A stretch of 64,000 bases of DNA, taken from the NCBI RefSeq assembly GCF_003672135.1, contig NC_039507.1, positions 4,975,624 to 5,039,623 on the forward strand, read 5' to 3'. Shown piece after piece: positions 1 to 11,854 of the stretch. The stretch comes from Ooceraea biroi (taxonomy: Eukaryota > Arthropoda > Insecta > Hymenoptera > Formicidae). The position numbers and the translations under genes were made by a program. Under the pieces are notes generated by a model. The model was not told the origin of the DNA. It was given only the letters and a program-made list of their open reading frames with translations, and did not search any database. Position 1 is the stretch's first letter; every line of letters begins with the position of its first letter.

Positions 1-2084
1 ATGATAAATGACCAGCGATGGAATTGTAATTTCAAATGGAAATATCGGAAGTTCTAGATCAAAAGAAGTCTTGAAGAAAAACACATTATGCGAACGTGAT
101 GAGCTTTATTTGTTTTTTTTTTTACTTTCTTTGTAACGAGAAAATATTTCTGCATTCCGTGAAAGATACTCGAATAACTATCGAACATAATTACATTTAA
201 ATTCATTAATATAAAAATGAAGAACGATATAATAAAACATATAATATTCACCGATTACTTTTCTAGTTCATAATCTGAAAGCACTGATTTTATGCGAGCG
301 AAATGGGATAGGGTAATAAAGACTGCTATCGGAAATCTCTATACCGTATCCCAAGAAACCCATATCACATGACAAGCATGCGAAACATGATGCAGCACCT
401 GTGTGCGTGGATCAATTTAATTACACAGTAGTGGGAAATTGAGCGGTGAGTGAAAATGGAAGAATAGTCTACAAATGGTTTCGTAAATTACGACACAATC
501 AAAAACATGCAGTTTACTCGAATGGCATACCGTGTCAATTTACACTTCGAAAACAAGAAATTTTATTTCCCTAAGTTTTTTGTAAATTTAAAAACCGTTT
601 TTTAAGTAATTAACTGATTCTAACATTAAGGAAACCTCACTAATGGAATAAATGTTTTTGCAGAATTTATTCTTTTAATCGGCTTCATTTCTTAGCATAT
701 TGTGGGTGGTGATTTTCAATGCTTGTAAAGCAGATCTCCTTCTAGTTAAGCATCATCTAATTAAGAGTTTATCTCCGTCAAGTAAAATTTAACGTCCGAT
801 ATTCTATAGAGATACGGCTATGTAATAGTAATTCATTATCTAGTCTTTGAACAATAGAATTTTGTCTTCGTGGAAATTGTAAACCTTAACGACGCTACCT
901 TCGTCAGATCATGATGTCAGATTCGTTTAAACACATAATTAAATTGTTATCAAATTTCAATATCCACCAAAACCTTCTCTAACTTAATTAACATCTGCGA
1001 ATATTTTTGTGACAATGCAGAAACAAATCGTGTTATCATTTAAATTGTTTAATTGTTTAATCGACATTTATACTTATATTATTAATTAAAATAAATAATA
1101 ATTTAAACCAATGCAATATTGACAAAATATTTTATATAAACGATTATTATTCAAGTGCTACAAATATATGTAATAATACCTAAAACTTTTAAATATTACA
1201 AGCATAAACTATAAGCATGGAAAACCTGACTATTTATTATTATTATTATTTTATGATCAGAATATTGCACTATTTTTTCATAGCGATTTGTTTTTATAGA
1301 TATATCGGTTTTCATCAGAACTGATGAAGATTTGTTAAATGTATTTTGCAATGCACTGAATCTTACAAAGACAGATATAACATTGAAATCTTGTAAATTT
1401 TAGGAATTACAAATTTTTCTGGGTAATAAATGCCTTTTAACAACATTAATTAAACATTAATTAAATTTGATAATGATCATTGAAGTATTGTATTCTTTGA
1501 ATACGTTTTGCTTATTATTCGTATCCTCGAATAATTGAGTACAATCCTGCTTCCTTTCAACATAATCAGAGTGACCTAGATCAATAATCGGTATTTATTC
1601 GGATGTTTCACTGTTTGCTGGTAGGACTGGTTCAACCAATTACCAAATAGTCAGCATATATTTGTGAACTTTGATTTCCCGGTCGATGTTGTAATGCTTA
1701 CTCTCATATTGAACATATGACTCGTTTGCGTTGCCATATACAGGGTGGGGCATAACTATTACCACCTTAAATATTTTCTAATTTATAAGGTCCAGAGGAA
1801 ATTTATGTAATCAAAATTATACGCTACGAAGGGGGCTAACATGTGGCGATAATAATTTTTGTCCTGGTGGAGGCGCTTCGAAGATATCAAGGTCACCTTC
1901 ATTTTTTTTAATGAGTTCGGTATGTTTTTTTTCCATAATTTCATAGAGGAGCTTAAAACAAGTACGGAACTCATAACACAAAATTATTGAACAAGATTAA
2001 ATGTAAATGAAAATGATAAAAAATACATTTTTTTTAATGAAACTATGTTATTTTATTACGTGACGTTTTATTCTTATTTTATTA

Positions 2085-3146
2085 TTAATGTTTATAAAAG
2101 GTGTTCGAAGTGATGGCCATTACTATCAAATACAACACTGGATTCTTCTGAATCACTGATTGGCTTGCTCTTCTAATAACGTCGGGAGCTATTGACGCAC
2201 AGGCTTCAATGATCCGTTGTCGCATGATTTGAGGCGTAGTTGGTTCTTCTTTGTAGACCATGTCTTTTAGGGTTCCCCATAAAAAGAAATCCAGTGGTGT
2301 TAAGTCTGGTGAACGAGCTAGCCACCCTACAGGACCTCCACGTCCAATCCAGCGATTTGCAAATTTTTCATTAAGTTTATTTCTCGCAACTAATAAAAAA
2401 TGAGCAGGGCATCCATCATGCTGGTACCACATTGTTCGTCGTATGATTAAAGGCAGGTCTTCTAATAAATGAACCAAGTTATGCTCTAGAAAATTGGCGT
2501 AGCTGTTACCATTTAGATGTCCGTCGATAAAATAAGGACCAATAATTTTGTTATCTATGATACCACACCATACATTCAAAGACCATTGTCTCTGGTGTTC
2601 AATCTGCCGCAGCCAATGAGGATTTTCCACTGCTCAGAAATGCATATTATGTAAATTAACATTCCCGTGATTAGTAAATGTTGCCTCATCAGTAAATAAC
2701 ACTGTATCAAAAAATGAGTCATTGATTCAATCTGTTGTTGAGCCCATTGGCAAAATTCAACACGATTTACAAAGTCCATTCCATGTAATGCTTGGTGAAG
2801 GCTGAGGTGATATGGATGGAATTTGTTAATGATGCAAGATGCGGAGTACGCTTCTCCGATTAATACCAGATTCTCGTTCAATTTGTCGCGAACTAATGTG
2901 CGGATTTTGAGCCACCATTGTGAGAACTCTAATTTCATTCCCTTCATTAGTTTTTCGCTTTTCACGCTCACTTTTACGTGTATTTAAGCTACCGGTTTGT
3001 CTAAGTTTATCACACACATTTTTAAATGTTCGACGCGAAGGCCGAGTGCGATTAGGATATCGTTCAGCGTATAAATTTTGTGCTCTCACTGAATTTTTTG
3101 ACATTCTCCATAAATGAGGATCAACTTGTTCTTCAAACGAATACAT
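2085..3146 (-). pseudogene. Mariner (rosa-like) transposase, broken, copy in A
   Basis: Three overlapping reading frames (3146-2826, 2971-2576, 2630-2085) together cover a Tc1/mariner-superfamily transposase: an N-terminal helix-turn-helix region followed by a DDE/D catalytic part. The catalytic part shows YQHDGCPAHF and SPDLTPLDFF, with 41 residues between the second and third acidic residues. Frame changes and a stop (TGA where the family has Trp, in the FWAVENP-like stretch) prevent a full product. The start differs from the other copies: the coding strand reads FEEQVDPHL because this copy crosses the fold-back junction near 3100-3118. Near the C-terminus one extra base changes the last residues compared with the copy at 19379. 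Confidence 0.85.
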
Positions 3147-3274
3147 CGATGAAAATAAATAGTGACGTAAACTTATTTCAATGAAAACAAAGACCCTTTG
3201 AAGGCCATCTTAATAAGTTCACAGGATAAGATAAACATAAAAAGTAGTATCGATAGATAAGTCAATCGTGCAAG

Positions 3275-4351
3275 ATGTATTCATTTGAAGAACAAGTCGG
3301 CATGATGGAGAATGATCTCATTTATGGAGAATGTCAAAAAAATTCAGTGAGAGCACAAAATTTATACGCTGAACGATATCCTAATCGCACTCAGCCTTCG
3401 CGTCGAACATTTAAAAATGTGTGTGATAAACTTAGACAAACCGGTAGCTTAAATACACGTAAAAGTGAGCGTGAAAAGCGAAAAACTAATGAAGGGAATG
3501 AAATTAGAGTTCTCACAATGGTGGCTCAAAATCCGCACATTAGTTCGCGACAAATTGAACGAGAATCTGGTATTAATCGGAGAAGCGTACTCCGCATCTT
3601 GCATCATTAACAAATTCCATCCATATCACCTCAGCCTTCACCAAGCATTACATGGAATGGACTTTGTAAATCGTGTTGAATTTTGCCAATGGGCTCAACA
3701 ACAGATTTGAATCAATGACTCATTTTTTGATACAGTGTTATTTACTGATGAGGCAACATTTACTAATCACGGGAATGTTAATTTACATAATATGCATTTC
3801 TGAGCAGTGGAAAATCCTCATTGGCTGCGATTGAACACCAGAGACAATGGTCTTTGAATGTATGGTGTGGTATCATAGATAACAAAATTATTGGTCCTTA
3901 TTTTATCGACGGACATCTAAATGGTAACAGCTACGCCAATTTTCTAGAGCATAACTTGGTTCATTTATTAGAAGACCTGCCTTTAATCATACGACGAACA
4001 ATGTGGTACCAGCATGATGGATGCCCTGCTCATTTTTTATTAGTTGCGAGAAATAAACTTAATGAAAAATTTGCAAATCGCTGGATTGGACGTGGAGGTC
4101 CTGTAGGGTGGCTAGCTCGTTCACCAGACTTAACACCACTGGATTTCTTTTTATGGGGAACCCTAAAAGACATGGTCTACAAAGAAGAACCAACTACGCC
4201 TCAAATCATGCGACAACGGATCATTGAAGCCTGTGCGTCAATAGCTCCCGACGTTATTAGAAGAGCAAGCCAATCAGTGATCAGAAGAATCCAGATGTTT
4301 GTTGTATTGATAGTAATGGCCATCACTTCGAACACCTTTTATAAACATTAA
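3275..4351 (+). pseudogene. Mariner (rosa-like) transposase, broken, copy in A'
   Basis: Frames 3275-3610 (N-terminal, 111 codons with the helix-turn-helix region), 3465-3710 and 3821-4351 (catalytic part) are the reverse-complement counterpart of the copy at 19379-20447. An extra T after ILHH at about 3607 ends the first frame. An extra T near 3706 and a missing T in the following T-run shift the next segment, and a TGA replaces an expected Trp codon near 3802. A 4-base loss near 3829 removes part of the WLRQIEH stretch. Several breaks lie in homopolymers and may be sequencing errors. The TGA occurs in all three copies. Confidence 0.85.
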
Positions 4352-4699
4352 TAATAAAATAAGAGATAAAACGTCACGTAATAAAATAACATAGTTTCAT
4401 TAAAAAAATGTATTTTTTTATCATTTTCATTTACATTTAATCTTGTTCAATAATTTTGTGTTATGAGTTCCGTACTTGTTTTAAGCTCCTCTATGAAATT
4501 ATGGAAAAAAAAACATACCGAACTCATTAAAAAAAATGAAGGTGACCTTGATATCTTCGAAGCGCCTCCACCAGGACAAAAATTATTATCGCACATGTTA
4601 GCCCCTTCGTAGCGTATAATTTTGATTACATAAATTTTCCTCTGGACCTTATAAATTAGAAAATATTTAAGGTGGTAATAGTTATTGCCCCACCCTGTA

Positions 4700-6426
4700 T
4701 ATGGCAACGCAAACGAGTCATATGTTCAATATGAGAGTAAGCATTACAACATCGACGCGGGAAATCAAGTTCACAAATATATGCTGACTATTGTAATTGG
4801 TTGAACAGTCCTACCAGCAACAGTGAAACATCCGAATAAATACCGATTATTGATCTAGGTCACTCTGATTATGTTGAAAGGAAGCAGGATTGTACTCAAT
4901 TATTCGAGGATTACGAATAATAAGCAAAACGTATTCAAGAATACAATACTTCAATGATCATTATCAAATTTAATTAATGTTTAATTAATGTTTGTTAAAA
5001 GGCATTTATTACCCAGAAAAAATTGTAATTCTAAAAATTTACAAGATTTCAATGTTATATCTGTCTTTGTAAGATTCAGTGCATTGCAAAATACATTTAA
5101 CAAATCTTCATCAGTTCTGATGAAACCGATATATTATAAAAAACAAATCGCTATGAAAAATAGTGCAATATTCTGATCATAAAATAATAATAAATAATAA
5201 ATAGTCAGGTTTTCCAATGCTTATAGTTTATGCTTTGTAATATTTAAAAGTTTTAGGTATTATTACATATATTGTAGCACTTGAATAATAATCGTTTATA
5301 TAAAATATTTTGTCAATATTGCATTGGTTTAAATTATTATTTATTTTAATTAATAATATAAGTATAAATGTCGATTAACAATTAAACAATTTAAATGATA
5401 ACACGATTTGTTTCTGCATTGTCACAAAAATATTCGCAGATGTTAATTAAGTTTAGAGAAGGTTTTGGTGATATTGAAATTTGATAACAATTTAATTATG
5501 TGTTTAACGGAATCTGACATCATGATCTGACGAAGGTAGCGTCGTTAAGGTTTACAATTTCCACGAAGACAAAATTCTAATTGTTCAAAGACTAGATAAT
5601 GAATTACTATTACATAGCCGTATCTCTATAGAATATCGGACGTTAAATTTTACTTGACGGAGATAAACTCTTAATTAGATGATCTTAACTAGAAGGAGAT
5701 CTGCTTTACAAGCATTGAAAATCACACCCACAATATGCTAAGAAATGAAGCCGATTAAAAGAATAAATTCTGCAAAAACATTTATTCCATTAGTGAGGTT
5801 TCCTTAATGTTAGAATCAGTTAATTACTTAAAAAAACGGTTTTTAAATTTACAAAAAACTTAGGGAATAAATTTCTTGTTTTCGAAGTGTAAATTGACAC
5901 GGTATGCCATTCGAGTAAACTGCATGTTTTTGATTGTGTCGTAATTTACGAAACCATTTGTAGATATTCTTCCATTTTCACTCACCGCTCAATTTCCACT
6001 ACTGTGTAATTAAATTGATCACGCACACAGGTGCTGCATTATGTTTTCGCATGCTTGTCATGTGATATGGGTTTCTTGGGGATACGGTATAGAGATTTCC
6101 GATAGCAGTCTTTATTACCCTATCCCATTTCGCTCGCATAAAATCAGTGCTTTCAGATATGAACTAGAAAGTAATCGTGAATATTATATGTTTTATTATA
6201 TCGTTCTTCAATTTTTATATTAATGAATTTAAATGTAATTATGTTCGATAGTTATTCGAGTATCTTTCACGGAATGCAGAAATATTTTCTCGTTACAAGA
6301 AAGTAAAAAAAAAACAAATAAAGCTCATCACGTTCGCATAATGTGTTTTTCTTCAAAGACTTCTTTTGATCTAGAACTTCCGATATTTCCATTTGAATTA
6401 CAATTCCATCGCTGGTCATTTATCAT
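4700..6426. other. Non-coding part of arm A'
   Basis: AT-rich sequence with no credible gene. It is the reverse complement of 1-1738 and of 17273-19021. The short open frames here have no recognisable features and no supporting splice sites. Confidence 0.7.
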
Positions 6427-9288
6427 GGTACACGGGCTTATTAGCACACGTAAATGATATACATTATGATGGAAAACGTCATTTACACTCAGTGAGCGAC
6501 CACGCCGACGATATTGCTTTCTTTACGAAATATGTAATGCATTCGTAAACTGAATCGCAATTAGTTTTTTTTAATTTCCACGAGGATCAGCTGATTAAAG
6601 TGCCGCTATATCCGCGGGGGATGTTGCAAACGCCGGGAAATAAGGGGGACAATGGAAAGGTTCGTCGCAGAGTTATATTAAAAAGAAAAGAGAGCTTTGT
6701 GAGAAATAATATCACAGTTAATTAAAAGTTCCGGTGACGCTCGCTCTCCTGCCCGTCCACATGAAACAGATTTAGTCACAACGCACGTATCTTTTTTTTT
6801 TTATAACGCTAACGGCGCACAATGCTTTTTTCTCACCACGTCGCGCGCAACGTTGTAGTCCGGATAATTTTTGTCGTCGTTGCAGTTTATGATTTCTGTT
6901 TCAGCATGCCACATGGCTGGTCACATAAACGATTGAAGCCACGCACCTGGGCAAAAAACAGAGAATTTCTAGTTGCTGTGATTGTTGTGGCGCGAGAGCA
7001 AGAAATTTCCTAGCAAAAGAGTGCTCGCTGCTCCAACATAAAATATCCAAGCTTCTGGAAGGCAAATCTCTTTCTGGCGTTGGTTTGCAACAGCTGCAGT
7101 TGGTTTATTATCGCGCGATATGCCCCTTATAAATTTCATTAAGCCCGTACTCTCAGGAATTAACGTATGTAATTTTGAAACACTCAGTTATATTTAATGG
7201 CAATAGAGACTGACTTCGGATTCAAATATCTAGTAAATACACGTGAAACATAACAGGCCATTTCGCATGAATGCTAAGGATAATATCATATCATTGAGGT
7301 CGGATTTGAAAGGATCATCGACGGTTTCAGAGGCGGACTAGAGGATTTGGCAGAGCAGTTTTCACCAACGAGAATTCTATCGGCGAAGATGCTGCGCGTG
7401 CATTTCTCGATAGTAATGCGATTAAGTCTCACGGTCACCGGATTCTCCGTTGTCACCTAAGAGTGATAAGTGGCGGGAGAAAAGAATACGAGGGAGCTGA
7501 AGGAACCTCGAAGATGGAGGAGTCTGTTGGCCACGTGTCGAGAGCGAATGCACTCGAGTAAAGCATTATCTTGAGAAAGAAGGAATAGTAATCCCTCTCT
7601 GCGCGCTTGCAGATCCGAAGTGAACATGTAATGCGATTGATGTTGTAGTAGCCATTCGTATGCGGTATTATAAATAGAATTGAGGGAATGAAAGAAAGAT
7701 GATGTACGTGTCATGAGGCGAAGATAAAGAAGCCCTCATTCTTCGAATCAACAACAAGGAAATTTTTGCATTAGCGATGCACAACGCATTTATTTTGAAA
7801 AATTTATTTTATAAAAAAGGTATGCATAGGTGTATTATTATATTAGAATTTTAAAGTAAATTTTTTTTCTTTCTGATTTCCCTCTCTCCCTTTCTCTGTA
7901 TGCGTATATTAAAAAATATTATATTCTGCACGAAGGGTAGCTTTGTTGATTGATTTCTTATCCGATCAATGTACTTATTAGAATACAAGTAGCAGCATAT
8001 GTGCACACGTCTCTATGCGAGATACGCCTGAGGAATTTATGCTCCGTTCTATTGTAATTCCGCCGTCGACGTGAAAATTAGTCCGAGATCAAAGCGCACG
8101 CGATAGCAACTCGTGTGCAGTGCTTAATATAATCGCACTAACTTTTCATCGTTAGTGTCCTGCGACACTGATGCAAACTGGGCCGAAAGTTTGTCACGTG
8201 TCGGTGAATAGAAAACACGCCCACCAGCGGAGATCCGGTGGGATAACTTAATTAAGTGTAACTTAATATCAGGAATTAATGCGAGAACGCTATCGCGCAT
8301 GCAGAAGAAAAGGAAATGGATGGATTCACACGTGAATCTAATCCATCACGGAGGTAGAGGCACGACGATGCCAATTATACACAATTCCACTTCGATAACA
8401 TGGAAGAGAATTGCATTATCAGGTAATTATCCTGCCACGACTTTTCCCTCTTTATTCTTCAGGAGCTAGCTATTTCGACAGGTCACCATCGCGTTCGCCC
8501 GCAAATTGACTTTAGCACTCGAGTCGAGTAGTGGCGAATGATCGAACTGTCGCTCGGTAACTTAATTAAATACACGTTGGATGTACGCGTTACGCCTAAT
8601 TAGTTTAGTCCGCAACACACGCTCGCTTGAATATGACGTTAGGCTTTTAATGCATGTGTTTGAATGTGATAACGTAATGGAACGTGATGAAAATATATAT
8701 AGTCATAGTGAAATTTTATCAATAAAAGGAATTAAACAAAGATTAAATAACGGAGTGAAATTGATGTTGTATTACTTAAATTTTGAAATTAAAACCAGCA
8801 GAGCGTGTGCTTTTCGGCACGACAATTTAAACTTGACGATATTTATTTAGAATTAGGTGTTATTTTATTAATTTTCAGTTACATTATATATGTATATATT
8901 ATAAAATTTTATATTATAAACGCTTGAAACTGTAAATAATATTTTGCAATTTTTATAACGTGCGTTTACGAAATGTATAAATAAGACACACATCTTTGTG
9001 CATTATAATATGATTTGAAAACATAGATATAGAGTGGCAAGATTGATAGTGATTTTATGCATGCTAACAACTCTCAAAGTAATATGCTAAACGCAAACGA
9101 ACCTGAGAGACAAACAAAAAGCTAAACTATGCAGAAAAGAGAGTTAAACGTTACTTTGCGTTGCAAAACCATGAGATTTGCAAGTTCGTAAAAATCAATT
9201 ATATACAGTACAGTGTCCTTACAATGATCAGAATGAAATTTCTTTAGAAAATTGTTAAATCTTATACGTGCAGTGTGTATAAACTTAC
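6427..9288. other. Intronic sequence of KChIP-like gene, inverted copy (B)
   Basis: Reverse complement of 14396-17272. I see no coding exon, RNA gene or transposon end. The open frames are short and lie on both strands at random. In the right arm the same DNA lies just downstream of a KChIP exon, so it is best read as intron. Confidence 0.6.
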
Positions 9289-9362
9289 CTCAAAACTGAG
9301 AAGCCCGCTGTGATCCTGGTCCAAAGTATTAAAAACGTAATGCGCGTACTGGCTTGTATTGG
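9289..9362 (-). pseudogene. Antisense duplicate of KChIP-like exon
   Basis: The 74 bases are identical, as reverse complement, to the exon at 14322-14395, with the same acceptor (tgcag) and donor (gtaagt). The exon encodes YAHYVFNTLDQDHSGLLSFE, the first half of an EF-hand. Here it lies on the opposite strand to the remaining exons, and no partner exons are visible on this side. It cannot join the downstream exons and exists only as part of the palindrome. Confidence 0.85.
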
Positions 9363-9550
9363 CTGCACAAAAAGAACAAAATTTTATTATTTTTTCATAT
9401 AAATGTAAATATATTTTATATATTTAATACTTATTTTTATTGAAGTTGCAATTATACAGAAATGAAAAATATCGGTATGCATACATTAGTTATTATGGCT
9501 ATGTATGTGCATACTGGAAGATAATATAATATTTATATAATATAACTTAA

Positions 9551-10491
9551 CCCGTAACTGGTATGGTGGGGTCTGCACGACCCCAGGAATTTTATTTTCG
9601 TTATTAATTCCGAGAATATCTGCTGTAGCGCTTTATACGTTCCAGTACCTTTCGAGTATTGTGTACTGAGTGTCTTGTAAAGAGCTTATGTCTTCCGATG
9701 TAAGTATAATGTGTCTGTCAAACTTTTTCTCCAGTGTGGGGTCTCTGTGACCCCACCATACTAATTACGTTGCATTTTCGTTATAGTGAATAGTTTCTCC
9801 TTCCACTAATAATGGCATATCAATTGAGAAAAAAGATTATAATTGATAACTTACGTTCTGAGGAATGTGTAGAAAATACATCCTATCTTGAGCAAACGAT
9901 ATTTTTTGAAGAACAAGAGGAAAGTGATTTTAGTGACAATGACTCACAATCAGACTTTAATCCGGACTATGTAAGTGGTCATGATAGCAGATCGGAACAA
10001 GAGAAGAGCGAAAACGAATCAATTATGGAGAATGTTGTTTTAAGTAACAAAGAAGTAATCAAAAAAAGAATTGCTAATTATTTTGGTAAGAATCGGTTCA
10101 AATGGAGTGCTATCCCACCTGCTACTAATTATTTCTATTTAAAACTGTTTCTTTTTTATTTTTTACTTTGTTGTAACCTTAATGTTATATTTTTATTATT
10201 ATGATTTAGTTAGTCGCAAGTAACGGCGATAAATAGGTATATAAAGAAAAGTTTATTTTTTTGATATATGTATGTACCAATTTGTGCAATTTCTTTTTTA
10301 TTTTAAAGTTTATGTGACTATATGTTGATTTAATTATTATTTCTAAGTCATAAATAAACTGACAAATATATCCCAAACTGTTCGTGTTTATATCTATCAA
10401 TTTGGATAGAAAATATTTAAAGGTTTTACTGGGGTCTATATGACCCACCATACCAACTACGTACCAAAAAAGTGACTATACCAGTTACGGG
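9551..10491 (+). mobile_element. piggyBac-like remnant, copy in B (941 bp)
   Basis: TTAA flanks both sides (9547-9550 and 10492-10495). The ends share the 14 bp inverted repeat cccgtaactggtat, followed by subterminal copies of ggtatggtggggtc-type sequence. This is the arrangement of piggyBac elements, which target TTAA. The single open frame inside (9812-10204) encodes only the start of a transposase. It is a non-autonomous, internally deleted copy and is the mirror of 13192-14131. Confidence 0.85.
9812..10204 (+). pseudogene. N-terminal piece of piggyBac transposase, copy in B
   Basis: The 130-codon frame starts MAYQLRKK and has an acidic, Ser/Asp-rich stretch (residues about 30-75). It reaches GKNRFKWS at about residue 90, resembling the N-terminal region of piggyBac/PGBD proteins just before the catalytic domain. 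After PPATN it runs into a hydrophobic Phe/Leu tail with no resemblance to the family, consistent with an internal deletion that removed the catalytic domain. The copy at 13870-13478 encodes the same protein. Confidence 0.75.
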
Positions 10492-10495
10492 TTAA

Positions 10496-11823
10496 TATAA
10501 TATAATTTATAAATATTATAATATAATTTAAAATGATTTTCATTGACACAATGATTGTGTTCACATCTTTGACAAATCCCAATCTCGACGAATATCAATT
10601 TAAAAAATCTATACCTGTATAGAAGTGTCAGAAGTGATCAAGTTTTTCGAGTTTTTTTATATAGCACATGCTGAGTTTTGTTATCAGTACACAAGATAGT
10701 GTCAGATTAAAAATTGGAACGATTTGTATGGGATTGTGTGTCGGATCGTACATTCGTGTTTTGTGAAAAGGAATTTGCGGAAGATTGCAGAGATATCACG
10801 TACGTAACGAGTAATATTTGAATTTTTCCACTGGTCCAGTTCGGTTGGAACCAGAGTACTTCTCAGTATCAATTCCATTGGGAAACAGTAGCGCACCGTT
10901 AATAAAAGCACTTCAATCTCCAATATATACACATACACACGCGCATTGGACTTGAACGAAACCTACAAAGACCAGTCGAGTCTGTTGTGGATGGCTCGTA
11001 AACTGTATACGCATCGGTGTGTGTTAATAACTTCCAGTCGAGATAACGCGAATGCCTCAGATCTAAGCGAAGATTTATACAGGTCAAAAATTATCGCACA
11101 TATATTCACGCTGCGGCAGTTGTACCTTTCGCTGTCCCTGGGCAGATTTATCACATATAAAGGTTTCACGAAAGCGTCGAACAAGATATACTACTTTTTA
11201 ACGCACCAATATCACGCTTTGCTATACCAAGTACGGCCTATACGCAGCAGTTTCCTGCGTGCCTGCATTTGTTCAATTCTCAAAGTATGCACCTGAGAAG
11301 ATTTCGAACTTTTTCACCTTTCTATATATAAAAATTGTCTTCCGCAGGTATTCATTATCATGGATATCGATAATGTTAAGGTTTTTTATCTATATAAAAT
11401 AAAGCTTTCAGTATATACCGTTACTACTGCCAACGCTGAAAGCTATCTGCATGCAGAAATACGTGTTTCGAACAACGTTGCCGAATGATAAGTGCCAACT
11501 CCGGGCTCTCCGTTAATGGTAGAACTCGGATGGATTCATCGAAGGACTTACTAAAGAAAAATTGTAGCAACTTCCTATCATACTTCAACACACTCTAGCT
11601 TACTATGCCGTTGAGTATATCTGGAAGACTGACGAATAAGTGCATTACTATGTGCAAAGTTCGTAGCTGAACTACCAGCTCGTGGCAAACTGCTCAATGC
11701 GAGTATAGGCAAGAATTCAAAATTAGTTTCCTCTGGGCTTCATGATCAACTATGCAAGTCAGTGAAAGATGGTGCCTTGTATATAGTTATTACCTGATAA
11801 TTATTTTGTTTCCTTTAAAAAAA
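10496..11823. other. Tip of left palindrome arm, error-like sequence
   Basis: Non-coding as far as I can judge. From about 11290 to 11823 it differs from its mirror (11855-12330) by frequent one- or few-base insertions and deletions, unlike the nearly identical outer parts of the arms. Open frames at 10946-11296 (+) and 10963-11184 (-) are shadows of each other. They are broken in the mirror copy, and I recognise no family. Confidence 0.6.
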
Positions 11824-11854
11824 CTTTAAATCTATTGCAAAGTATAAAATATCG

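Larger units (their letters stand above)
1741..4697. mobile_element. Inverted dimer of a rosa-like mariner element
   Basis: Both ends carry the same terminal sequence, cagggtgggg with its reverse complement, and both are flanked by TA (1739-1740 and 4698-4699). Inside are two copies of the transposase half in opposite orientations: 3146 down to 2085 on the - strand and 3275 up to 4351 on the + strand. The right-hand half of the native element (seen at 20620-20993) is absent. It is therefore not a normal insertion but the fold-back product of the element at 19024-20993. Probably not a separate transposition event. Confidence 0.85.
1..6426. repeat. Inverted repeat A/A' (arms 1-3147 and 3274-6426)
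   Basis: The first bases (atgataaatgaccagcg) reappear as their reverse complement ending at 6426, and matching landmarks run inward to about 3147/3274. The spacer of about 126 bp (3148-3273) matches, inverted, the single-copy sequence between 20447 and 20575. Differences between the arms are mostly single-base indels in homopolymers plus a few substitutions. The outer end of arm A is cut by the window start, so its full length is unknown. Each arm contains one half of a mariner element and about 1.7 kb of non-coding AT-rich DNA. Confidence 0.95.

Noticed and set aside
10946..11296. 116-codon frame on + in the left palindrome tip (and 12322-12621 in the right)
   Set aside because: The two mirror copies disagree in frame because of indels, no family is recognisable, and opposite-strand frames overlap them. 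Likely chance frames in error-rich sequence.
11824..11854. Loop at the B/B' turn as a sequencing hairpin adapter
   Set aside because: Its sequence is AT-rich genomic-looking DNA and does not resemble the commonly used hairpin adapter with CT- and GTT-repeats.
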